From Sphingobacteriales bacterium (GTDB lineage: Bacteria > Bacteroidota > Bacteroidia > Chitinophagales > Chitinophagaceae), in assembly GCA_024640385.1 (NCBI GenBank), contig JAHEFC010000212.1, positions 1 to 6,851 of the forward strand: a stretch of DNA of 6,851 nucleotides. The letters run 5' to 3'. How positions within the stretch are numbered: position 1 is the first letter of the stretch; each line of letters opens with the position of its first letter. A model generated the notes under the pieces. It did no database searches. It saw nothing but the letters and a program-made list of their open reading frames with translations, and was not told the origin of the DNA. Both the position numbers and the translations under genes were made by a program. This document shows positions 1 to 5,059 of this stretch, in pieces.

Positions 1-1
1 C

Positions 2-76
2 GGGTTGTTCGTATTCATTGAGAATTTAACCGGGAAGAAGAAAAAAGAGAAAGTTCCCGAACAAACAAATGCCTAA
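2..76 (+). CDS. RND efflux permease, C-terminal end only (partial)
   Basis: An open frame enters from the left edge and encodes 24 residues, beginning GLFVFIENLTGKKKK and ending in a lysine/glutamate-rich tail before a TAA stop at 74-76. A hydrophobic stretch followed directly by a charged cytoplasmic tail is what the end of the last transmembrane helix of an AcrB/MexB-type inner-membrane permease looks like. The main support is context: the stop lies two bases before the start of a NodT/OprM-type outer-membrane channel, and in Bacteroidetes the usual order is membrane-fusion protein, RND permease, outer-membrane channel. The peptide is too short to identify the protein from sequence alone, so the identity is inferred from position and general character. 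The remainder lies outside the window. Confidence 0.6.
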   Translation, partial: GLFVFIENLTGKKKKEKVPEQTNA

Positions 77-78
77 TC

Positions 79-1476
79 ATGAGATCGGTCATTATCATAT
101 CAATAGTGCTGCTAGCCGGATGTATGGTGGGTCCTAAATACCAGCAACCGGTGGTGACAACACCTGCACAGTACAGGGATTCGCAGTATACAAAAGCAGG
201 CGATACCATTTCCTATCTTGCCTGGTGGAACCTGTTCAAAGATTCCGCCCTTCAGCAATTGATCAGGGAAGCGGTGGACAGCAATAAGAATATCCGCACC
301 ACGCTGGCTCGTGTTGAAGAATCAAGGCTGGCAGTTGGATTTGCCAGAACATCTTCCATGCCTTCCATAGGATATGGGGCAAGAGCAGGCTATTATGACC
401 TGAGTAATAACAATGCCAACGAAGTGGGTGGTGGTTCACCGCGCGCTGCATACAATCTTTTTGCCTCTGCTTCCTGGGAACCGGATTTCTGGGGCAAATT
501 CAGGAATGAAAAAATTGCCGCCCAATCTGAGATGAGGGCTACTGAAGACGATTACCGGTCAATGTATATCACCCTGATCGCAGAAACGGCCATGCAGTAT
601 TTCCTTATGCGGGATCTGGATGAACGTTTGGAAATAGCCCGGAATACGTTAAAGTCCAGGGAAGCTACATTTACCATTATTAATGCCCGGTTTGAAAAAG
701 GTGAAGTGGCTGAAATGGATAAACTCCAGGCTGAAGGACAGGTTGCCATAGCCAAAGCCACTATTGCAAATCTCACCCGCAACATCAGGCAAACAGAGAA
801 TGCATTGAGTGTGCTGACCGGTAAAATGCCGGGAGATATCAGGCGGGGCTTACTCAATGCAGATCAGCATACACCTCCTGAATTACCGGTGGGTCTGCCA
901 TCCACACTCCTTTCGCAAAGACCGGATGTAAGGGCTGCTGAACAGATGCTTCAGGCCCAGTTCGCGAGGATCGGCATTGCTCAGGCACTTCGATATCCTT
1001 CGATCGATCTTATGGCGGCCCTTGGGCTGCACAGCCAGGATTTCTCCAAACTGTTCACCACCAATGCGATCTCGTCAGTGCTGTCGGCCGGCATCACAGG
1101 GCCCATATTCGAATTCGGCAGGAACAAGAAAAGAGTTGAGATTGAAAAGAAAAGAAGCGAACAGTTCCTGCTGCAATACGAACAAACCGTGTTAGTGGCT
1201 TTCAAGGATGTTCAGGACGGATTAATTGGTATTGAAACCTACAAAACCGAAAGAGAAAATCTTGAGCACCTGGTTTTAACTACAAGGAAAACATATGACC
1301 TGGCTTATGCAAGGTATGAGGCAGGGTATTCCAATTACCTGGAACTGCTTGATGCCGAGCGTATGCTGTTTGATGCAGAGAATAACGCTTCTGTGATCAG
1401 GAGGGAACAGCTTATATCATTTGCCCAGCTATATAAGGCTTTAGGTGGCGGATGGGATAATTCTGTAACTTTTTAA
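79..1476 (+). CDS. NodT/OprM-family efflux outer-membrane lipoprotein
   Basis: This is the outer-membrane channel of a tripartite RND efflux pump, expected to form a trimeric beta-barrel and periplasmic tunnel that expels drugs or other toxic compounds. The 465 residues match the usual family length. A lipoprotein signal sits at residues 1-15, with lipobox LAGC and Cys15 as the lipidation site, followed by MVGPKY, the classic mature N-terminus of the NodT/OprM group. Two outer-membrane-efflux repeats follow: one at about residues 55-245 with WEPDFWGKFR (133-142), the other at about 275-455 with the family motif SQRPDVRAAE (279-288) and GPIFEFGRNK (341-350). The C-terminus has the typical YKALGGGW (452-459). 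The ATG lies two bases after the upstream stop, with no Shine-Dalgarno sequence, so it is probably cotranscribed with the permease. The substrate cannot be told from sequence. Confidence 0.95.
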   Translation: MRSVIIISIVLLAGCMVGPKYQQPVVTTPAQYRDSQYTKAGDTISYLAWWNLFKDSALQQLIREAVDSNKNIRTTLARVEESRLAVGFARTSSMPSIGYGARAGYYDLSNNNANEVGGGSPRAAYNLFASASWEPDFWGKFRNEKIAAQSEMRATEDDYRSMYITLIAETAMQYFLMRDLDERLEIARNTLKSREATFTIINARFEKGEVAEMDKLQAEGQVAIAKATIANLTRNIRQTENALSVLTGKMPGDIRRGLLNADQHTPPELPVGLPSTLLSQRPDVRAAEQMLQAQFARIGIAQALRYPSIDLMAALGLHSQDFSKLFTTNAISSVLSAGITGPIFEFGRNKKRVEIEKKRSEQFLLQYEQTVLVAFKDVQDGLIGIETYKTERENLEHLVLTTRKTYDLAYARYEAGYSNYLELLDAERMLFDAENNASVIRREQLISFAQLYKALGGGWDNSVTF

Positions 1477-1482
1477 AATTTT

Positions 1483-1507
1483 TTAATTCAATTGCCGTTA
1501 ATTCAAT
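1483..1507. repeat. Two direct copies of TTAATTCAAT, 15-bp period
   Basis: The 10-bp sequence TTAATTCAAT occurs at 1483-1492 and again at 1498-1507, separated by five bases, in the 35-bp gap between the efflux channel gene and the lipoprotein gene. The second copy ends four bases before the lipoprotein ATG. It could be a regulator site overlapping the translation start region or a chance product of AT-rich sequence. I find no TAnnTTTG promoter match and no terminator hairpin in this gap. Confidence 0.4.
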
Positions 1508-1511
1508 CAGT

Positions 1512-2048
1512 ATGAAAAAAACTATTCTTGTGCTCATGGCTGCAGGATTTTTTGCATCCTGCGCCAACAATGCCCCTGAAACACCTGCAGCGGATACAAC
1601 CGCAACAGTTGCAGCTGCACCAGCCATTACGTATCCTTATACCGCAAAATATTCATCTGATTTTTCCATGGGAAAACCAGAGCTGATCAAGGTAGTGCTC
1701 GACATGTATAAAGCGGTAGAAGATAACAAGATGGATGAGCTCGGCAAATATTATGCGGATTCAGTGATCCGTTACAATTTTGCACAGAAAGAGATCAAAC
1801 TCACCAGGGATGAAATGGTTAAACTCGCCAAAGATTTCAGGGCCCAATTCAAGGAATTCTCTGAAACTCCCGTGGCGTTTACCGCATTGCATTCAAATGA
1901 CAAAAATGAAGACTGGGTGGTGACCTGGATCAAGGAAAAAGTGGTTTATAACAATGGCAAAGTGGATTCAACCACCTACCAGGAGAACTGGAGGTTCAGG
2001 GATGGCAAGATCTATATGGTTGACTCTTATGCCAAATATGCCAAATAG
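1512..2048 (+). CDS. Small lipoprotein with NTF2/SnoaL-like domain
   Basis: The 178-residue product starts with a lipoprotein signal (MKKTILVLMAAGFFASC) whose lipobox is FASC, making Cys17 the likely lipid-bearing residue, so it should be anchored to a membrane on the periplasmic or surface side. Residues 18-40 are a low-complexity Ala/Thr/Pro linker. The body, about 50-176, has the pattern of a SnoaL/NTF2-like alpha+beta cone fold: an N-terminal helix ending in DMYKAVEDNKMDELGKYYADS, then beta strands with aromatic residues such as DWVVTWIKEKVVY and a closing strand with ENWRFRDGKIYMVDSYAKYAK. Many small enzymes and binding proteins share this fold, so no activity can be assigned; a ligand-binding or protective envelope role is possible. 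The ATG has no Shine-Dalgarno sequence. It may be read through from the efflux operon 35 bp upstream. The fold call is inferred from residue pattern. Confidence 0.8.
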   Translation: MKKTILVLMAAGFFASCANNAPETPAADTTATVAAAPAITYPYTAKYSSDFSMGKPELIKVVLDMYKAVEDNKMDELGKYYADSVIRYNFAQKEIKLTRDEMVKLAKDFRAQFKEFSETPVAFTALHSNDKNEDWVVTWIKEKVVYNNGKVDSTTYQENWRFRDGKIYMVDSYAKYAK

Positions 2049-2068
2049 ACGGCTGCTGCGCCTTAATT

Positions 2069-2098
2069 TTTGCTTTTGATTTTTTAATTTTACATTTG
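2069..2098 (+). promoter_or_regulatory. Putative Bacteroidetes-type promoter of the greA operon
   Basis: The octamer TACATTTG at 2091-2098 fits the Bacteroidetes -7 consensus TAnnTTTG exactly. Upstream, TTTG at 2069-2072 fits the -33 element with an 18-bp spacer, which is in the normal range. Transcription would begin at about 2102-2106, right at the foot of the hairpin at 2103-2136 and about 70 bases before the greA ATG. No other TAnnTTTG match lies between the hairpin and greA. This is a consensus match, not evidence of use. Confidence 0.6.
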
Positions 2099-2102
2099 TG
2101 CA

Positions 2103-2144
2103 TAGCAACGCTTCAGTCCAAACTGGGGCGTTGTTATTTTTTTT
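2103..2144 (+). terminator. Intrinsic terminator hairpin in the greA leader (possible attenuator)
   Basis: The bases at 2103-2117 pair with 2122-2136 to form a 15-bp stem (three G-U wobbles, no bulge) closed by a CCAA tetraloop, followed immediately by eight T residues at 2137-2144. The core is CAACGC paired with GCGTTG. This has the form of a strong Rho-independent terminator. It can end the lipoprotein transcript from upstream. Because the only promoter match for greA lies before it, it also sits inside the greA leader and could terminate most greA transcription early. A weaker competing helix is possible between CGTTG (2129-2133) and CAACG (2148-2152), which would break the terminator stem. 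Confidence 0.85.
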
Positions 2145-2161
2145 AATCAACGATGCAAATC

Positions 2162-2168
2162 AAGGAGG
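2162..2168 (+). promoter_or_regulatory. Strong Shine-Dalgarno AAGGAGG that fixes the greA start
   Basis: AAGGAGG lies four bases before the ATG at 2173. It is a full match to the anti-Shine-Dalgarno sequence and the only clear one in the window. It decides between this ATG and an in-frame GTG at 2098, which would add 25 residues with no GreA similarity whose codons would cross the terminator hairpin. Confidence 0.8.
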
Positions 2169-2172
2169 ACTT

Positions 2173-2646
2173 ATGAGCGGGATTTTATATGTGTCTAAGG
2201 AAACTTTGGAGCAAATGAAAGCTGAGCTTCAGCGTTTAAAGACGGTTGACAGGCCGGCTGCTTCAAAAGCCATAGCTGAGGCCAGGGAGAAAGGTGACCT
2301 GAAAGAGAATGCTGAGTACGATGCTGCGAAGGAAGCACAGGGCATACTGGAGGCCAGGATCAAGAAATTTGAATCGGATCTTGCCAATTGCCGCATCCTT
2401 GAGGCTGACAATATAGACACCAGTAAGGTATCTATCCTGACCAAAGTCAAGATCACCAATCTTGCTACCAATAAGTCCATGGTTTACCAGATCGTTTCTG
2501 AAAAAGAAGCTGATCTTAAACTGTCCAAGATATCCGTTACTTCGCCGATAGGTAAAGGGTTGCTCGGCAAAAAAGTTGGGGAGGTAGCTGAGGTGACTGC
2601 ACCCAATGGCGTGCTACAATTCAAAGTTGAAGAGATCTCGATATGA
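2173..2646 (+). CDS. greA: Transcription elongation factor GreA
   Basis: GreA enters the secondary channel of stalled RNA polymerase and stimulates cleavage of the backtracked RNA 3' end, rescuing arrested complexes in the cytoplasm. The 157-residue product matches the usual length (158 in E. coli). The N-terminal coiled coil spans about residues 8-75 and carries the signature GDLKENAEYDAAKE at 41-54. Asp42 and Glu45 correspond to the catalytic tip residues Asp41 and Glu44 of E. coli. The C-terminal FKBP-like domain includes SPIGKGLLGKKVGE at 124-137. I chose the ATG with the strong Shine-Dalgarno sequence; an upstream in-frame GTG at 2098 is less likely. The stop overlaps the next gene's start as ATGA, so translation is probably coupled. 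The upstream terminator hairpin suggests control by premature termination. Confidence 0.97.
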   Translation: MSGILYVSKETLEQMKAELQRLKTVDRPAASKAIAEAREKGDLKENAEYDAAKEAQGILEARIKKFESDLANCRILEADNIDTSKVSILTKVKITNLATNKSMVYQIVSEKEADLKLSKISVTSPIGKGLLGKKVGEVAEVTAPNGVLQFKVEEISI

Positions 2647-3038
2647 GCAGCATATTCACCAGGATCATCAATGGGGAGATACCCTCTTACAAGATCGCGG
2701 AGAACGACAAATTCTATGCATTCCTGGATGTATTTCCGTTACAGCCGGGACATACCCTGGTGGTGCCCAGGCAGGAAGTAGACAAATTCTTTGATATGAC
2801 TCAGGATCTTCTTGCGGAGATGTTGGTTTTTGCCCAGCCAATAGCAAAGGCAATTGAGAGATCTTTTGATTGCAAACGATGTGGCATTGCCGTGATCGGC
2901 CTTGAAGTGCCTCATGCCCATCTGCATCTGGTTCCCATCAACACAGCGGATGACCTGAATTTTACCAGGGCCAAACTCAAGCTTAGCCCGGAGGAAATGA
3001 AAGCCTGCCAGGAAAAAATCCTAAGCCATGTCAGCTGA
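2643..3038 (+). CDS. HIT (histidine triad) family protein
   Basis: The product is a 131-residue HIT-superfamily protein, a cytoplasmic nucleotide-binding hydrolase of the Hint type; the family hydrolyses AMP linked to amines or similar nucleotide conjugates. The N-terminus SSIFTRIINGEIPSYKIAE is typical, and the loop PLQPGHTLVVPR (32-43) is conserved. The triad is HAHLHLVP at residues 91-98, with His91, His93 and His95; His95 would be the nucleophile by family analogy. The family's N-terminal zinc cysteines are absent; a separate pair, Cys77 and Cys80, lies before the triad. The start overlaps the greA stop by four bases, and the end overlaps the next gene by 11 bases. The greA-HIT pairing is common in Bacteroidetes to my recollection, but the physiological substrate is unknown. 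Confidence 0.95.
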   Translation: MSSIFTRIINGEIPSYKIAENDKFYAFLDVFPLQPGHTLVVPRQEVDKFFDMTQDLLAEMLVFAQPIAKAIERSFDCKRCGIAVIGLEVPHAHLHLVPINTADDLNFTRAKLKLSPEEMKACQEKILSHVS

Positions 3039-3360
3039 GCCTGTAAACCGGCCTGGGATCATTACAGCATTTTCTTCCCTGCTCCTGACAGCGGGAATTT
3101 TCAATATCATTTATACGTTTACAGGGGTGTACGCCCCATATGGCCTGCTTTATTCAGCTGCCCATACCCTGATCACTATAATCATTTTCGCTTCCGTGGC
3201 CGGTATCTGGTCGATGGAAAAATGGGGTGTTTATGTTTTTCTGGGATGCCTGGCAGTAAAGCTGGGGCTTGATTTATATACAGGGGCATTCAACTGGTGG
3301 GAACTTGTTCTGCTTATTCCTGCAGTAATTTTTATTGCGAATCTGAAGAAGATGAAATAA
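3028..3360 (+). CDS. Four-helix integral membrane protein, function unknown
   Basis: I do not recognise this 110-residue protein as a named family. It is almost entirely hydrophobic, with four likely membrane helices at about residues 10-31, 38-60, 66-86 and 88-106, short loops, and a basic C-terminus (NLKKMK). The second helix is followed by WSMEKWGVYVF, and the third is preceded by the same conserved-looking aromatic patch; WSMEKWGVY-type motifs occur in small DoxX-like and other uncharacterised membrane proteins, but I would not assign it to one. The ATG lies inside the end of the HIT gene, with an 11-base overlap in another frame, so it is the third gene of the greA operon and probably translationally coupled. 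No terminator hairpin follows; the next 36 bases hold a heptamer repeat. Confidence 0.8.
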   Translation: MSAEPVNRPGIITAFSSLLLTAGIFNIIYTFTGVYAPYGLLYSAAHTLITIIIFASVAGIWSMEKWGVYVFLGCLAVKLGLDLYTGAFNWWELVLLIPAVIFIANLKKMK

Positions 3361-3367
3361 TTCTGCC

Positions 3368-3395
3368 ACCTGCAACCTGTCACCTGCAACCTGCT
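3368..3395. repeat. Four tandem 7-bp units, ACCTGnn
   Basis: Four contiguous heptamers read ACCTGCA, ACCTGTC, ACCTGCA, ACCTGCT, so the pattern ACCTGNN is exact in its first five bases in every unit and there is also a 14-bp period. They fill most of the 36-bp gap between two convergent stop codons (3360 and 3397). The array cannot be a terminator because it has no inverted symmetry or T tract. Confidence 0.8.
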
Positions 3396-3396
3396 A

Positions 3397-3957
3397 TTAC
3401 CGGACTTTATCCGGATTCTTTCTTATAAAGTCTTCCCATCCTTTTACACCTTTAACTATCCCCTGCGGCCCGGAATTACCCTGGTAGTGATGGCAGACTG
3501 CCACAGCCAGCGCATCTGAAGCATCGTAGGAATCATGTTCTATATCGATTTCCAGGATGATCTTCAGCATCTTCCATACCTGTTCTTTATCTGCATTTCC
3601 GTTTCCTGTAATGGCCTGCTTGATCTTTCGGGGAGAGTATTCCGTTACCGGCAAGCCCTTTTGCATGGCAACAGCAATAGCTACGCCCTGCGCTCTTCCG
3701 AGCTTGAGCATACTCTGTACATTCTTACCAAAGAATGGCGCCTCAATGGCCAGCTCATCAGGCTTGTGTTCACGGATCAGGTCGCTCATCGACTGTTGAA
3801 TGATACCCAACCTTTCAAAAATATCTTTCACTTTGGTCAGCCTGATGGCATCCATCCTGATCAGTTTCAGTTTCTTTCCTTTCACTTCTATAAGGCTATA
3901 TCCCATGGTTTGAGTACCGGGATCAATGCCTAAAATAAATTTCGATGTTTGTTGCAA
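3397..3957 (-). CDS. ruvC: Holliday junction endonuclease RuvC
   Basis: RuvC is the dimeric RNase H-fold resolvase that cuts Holliday junctions symmetrically after RuvAB branch migration, acting in homologous recombination and repair. The 186-residue product is close to the family length. The four acidic metal-binding residues are visible: Asp12 in LGIDPGTQTMGY, Glu72 in AIEAPFFGKN, and Asp145 and Asp148 in SYDASDALAVA. The SPRKIKQAITGNGNADKEQV segment (108-127) is also characteristic. The start is TTG at 3957-3955; no ATG or GTG lies in frame between it and the upstream stop at 4002-4000, and the first internal ATG (residue 18) would lose the catalytic Asp12. Ruv partners are not nearby. The C-terminal tail after residue 160 is variable. 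It runs convergent to the greA operon and divergent from the next gene. Confidence 0.96.
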   Translation of the reverse strand: MQQTSKFILGIDPGTQTMGYSLIEVKGKKLKLIRMDAIRLTKVKDIFERLGIIQQSMSDLIREHKPDELAIEAPFFGKNVQSMLKLGRAQGVAIAVAMQKGLPVTEYSPRKIKQAITGNGNADKEQVWKMLKIILEIDIEHDSYDASDALAVAVCHHYQGNSGPQGIVKGVKGWEDFIRKNPDKVR

Positions 3958-3965
3958 GAGGGAAT

Positions 3966-3973
3966 TAATTTTG
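3966..3973 (+). promoter_or_regulatory. Putative -7 box for the LPG-synthase-TM gene
   Basis: TAATTTTG matches the Bacteroidetes -7 consensus TAnnTTTG on the plus strand. Transcription would begin at about 3977-3981, only a few bases before the proposed CTG start at 3987, giving an almost leaderless message. No TTG element lies at the ideal 18-20 bp upstream; TTTG at 3948-3951 is 14 bp away, which is short. It is a motif match only. Confidence 0.4.
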
Positions 3974-3986
3974 AGAAAAGAAGCTG

Positions 3987-4970
3987 CTGAACAAAAGTAT
4001 CAAAATATTTCTCAACTACTTTCTCGGCCCCCTCATCTTCATCTGGTTGTCCATTTCTATTTTTCGCCAGATCCGGCAACAGCCCGATCTTGAACAGAAC
4101 CTGGCCCTGATCCGGGAGGCAGCAACGGGCAACATGGCCTGGAAATTTTGGGCAGTATTTGTGCTGATGGTCATTAACTGGGGCATTGAGGCGCGGAAAT
4201 GGCAGGTGCTGCTACTGCCTCTGGAAAAACTGAGCCTGGGCAGATCATTCAAAGCGATTCTGTCTGGCGTTGCCTTTGCCTTGAATACCCCGAACCGGAT
4301 TGGTGAATATGGCGGAAGGGTTCTGTATATTTCTGAAGGCAAAAGGATCAGGGCAGTATCGCTGACTATTGCAGGGAGTTTCAGTCAACTCATCATTACG
4401 CTTTTATTTGGTGTGATCGGAATATGGATGTTGCGCGATCTTTTTCTTACCAACGAATACATTTCTTCTTTTTCGATCTGGCTGAAATTCCTGGAAGTGA
4501 TCCTGATCTTCATCACCATTATTTGCCTCATGATCTATTTCAGGATCAGCTGGATCATCAAAGGTGTGGAGAGATTACCAGGCGCAGGTATTTTTGTAAA
4601 GCATATATCCGTACTTGAAGATCTCTCTGTTACAATTTTGTTAAGAGTACTTTCATTATCTGTTGCAAGGTTCTTAGTATTCATTGTTCAGTATAATTTG
4701 TTGCTCGGGGTCATGCATGTGGAAGCAGGATGGTGGCAGGGATTCTGGCTGGTATCAGTACTTTTCCTATGGCTCGCCATCTGGCCAACTATTGCATTGC
4801 TTGAGCTCGGTCTCAGGTGGGAATACAGCATCCTGCTGTTCAGTATGGTGAGTAAGAATACTGTTGGCATTTATGCTGTTGCTACCGGGATCTGGTTCAT
4901 TAATCTGGTTATACCGGCATTGGCCGGAAGTCTGTTCATGCTTGGAATCCGTATCTTTAAAGAAAGATGA
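3987..4970 (+). CDS. LPG synthase TM-region (UPF0104-like) membrane protein, probable CTG start
   Basis: This polytopic protein belongs to the lysylphosphatidylglycerol synthase/flippase transmembrane family (the membrane half of MprF). It lacks the C-terminal aminoacyl-transferase domain, so it is not a full LPG synthase; lipid transport or an envelope role is inferred. About eight hydrophobic segments are visible, near residues 7-26, 51-68, 127-149, 165-185, 216-241, 249-274, 279-290 and 294-320. The signature TPNRIGEYGGR is at 101-111, equivalent to the R-x-GE region of the family. The first TTG in frame is at 4047, but the frame stays open back to 3975 and the extra codons encode NKSIKIFLNYFLGPLIFIW, which completes a first membrane helix. 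No ATG, GTG or TTG exists there, so I place the start at CTG 3987 (327 residues; CTG 3984 is also possible). If TTG 4047 is used, the protein has 307 residues. Confidence 0.85.
   Translation: MNKSIKIFLNYFLGPLIFIWLSISIFRQIRQQPDLEQNLALIREAATGNMAWKFWAVFVLMVINWGIEARKWQVLLLPLEKLSLGRSFKAILSGVAFALNTPNRIGEYGGRVLYISEGKRIRAVSLTIAGSFSQLIITLLFGVIGIWMLRDLFLTNEYISSFSIWLKFLEVILIFITIICLMIYFRISWIIKGVERLPGAGIFVKHISVLEDLSVTILLRVLSLSVARFLVFIVQYNLLLGVMHVEAGWWQGFWLVSVLFLWLAIWPTIALLELGLRWEYSILLFSMVSKNTVGIYAVATGIWFINLVIPALAGSLFMLGIRIFKER
3992..3999 (-). promoter_or_regulatory. Putative -7 box for ruvC
   Basis: Read on the minus strand, 3999 to 3992 is TACTTTTG, an exact match to TAnnTTTG. It would start ruvC RNA at about 3988-3984, leaving a leader of about 30 bases before the TTG start. 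The only TTG upstream (minus strand, 4015-4013) is 13 bp away, so the -33 element is weak. The box lies inside the proposed coding start of the divergent gene. Confidence 0.45.
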
Positions 4971-5059
4971 TGCAACGCGGTAAGCTGTTGTACAGTCATT
5001 GATTGAAGGCCGACCCTTTGCAGTTGCAGCTTTCAAAGAGCTGAAATCTACAAATATTG

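Noticed and set aside
2098..2172. 25-residue N-terminal extension of GreA from GTG 2098
   Set aside because: It has no GreA character, would place the terminator hairpin and T8 tract in coding sequence, and the ATG at 2173 has a perfect Shine-Dalgarno sequence and gives the normal GreA length.
3366..3395. Heptamer run considered as a CRISPR array or terminator
   Set aside because: Units are 7 bp with no spacers, and there is no inverted symmetry or T tract.
3535..3933. Long plus-strand open frame opposite ruvC
   Set aside because: It is a shadow of ruvC; the minus strand carries all four RuvC catalytic acidic residues in correct context.
4971..4992. Small inverted repeat TGCAAC/GTTGTA after the LPG-TM stop, considered as a terminator
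   Set aside because: Six pairs with one wobble, a 10-base loop and no following T tract; too weak to call.
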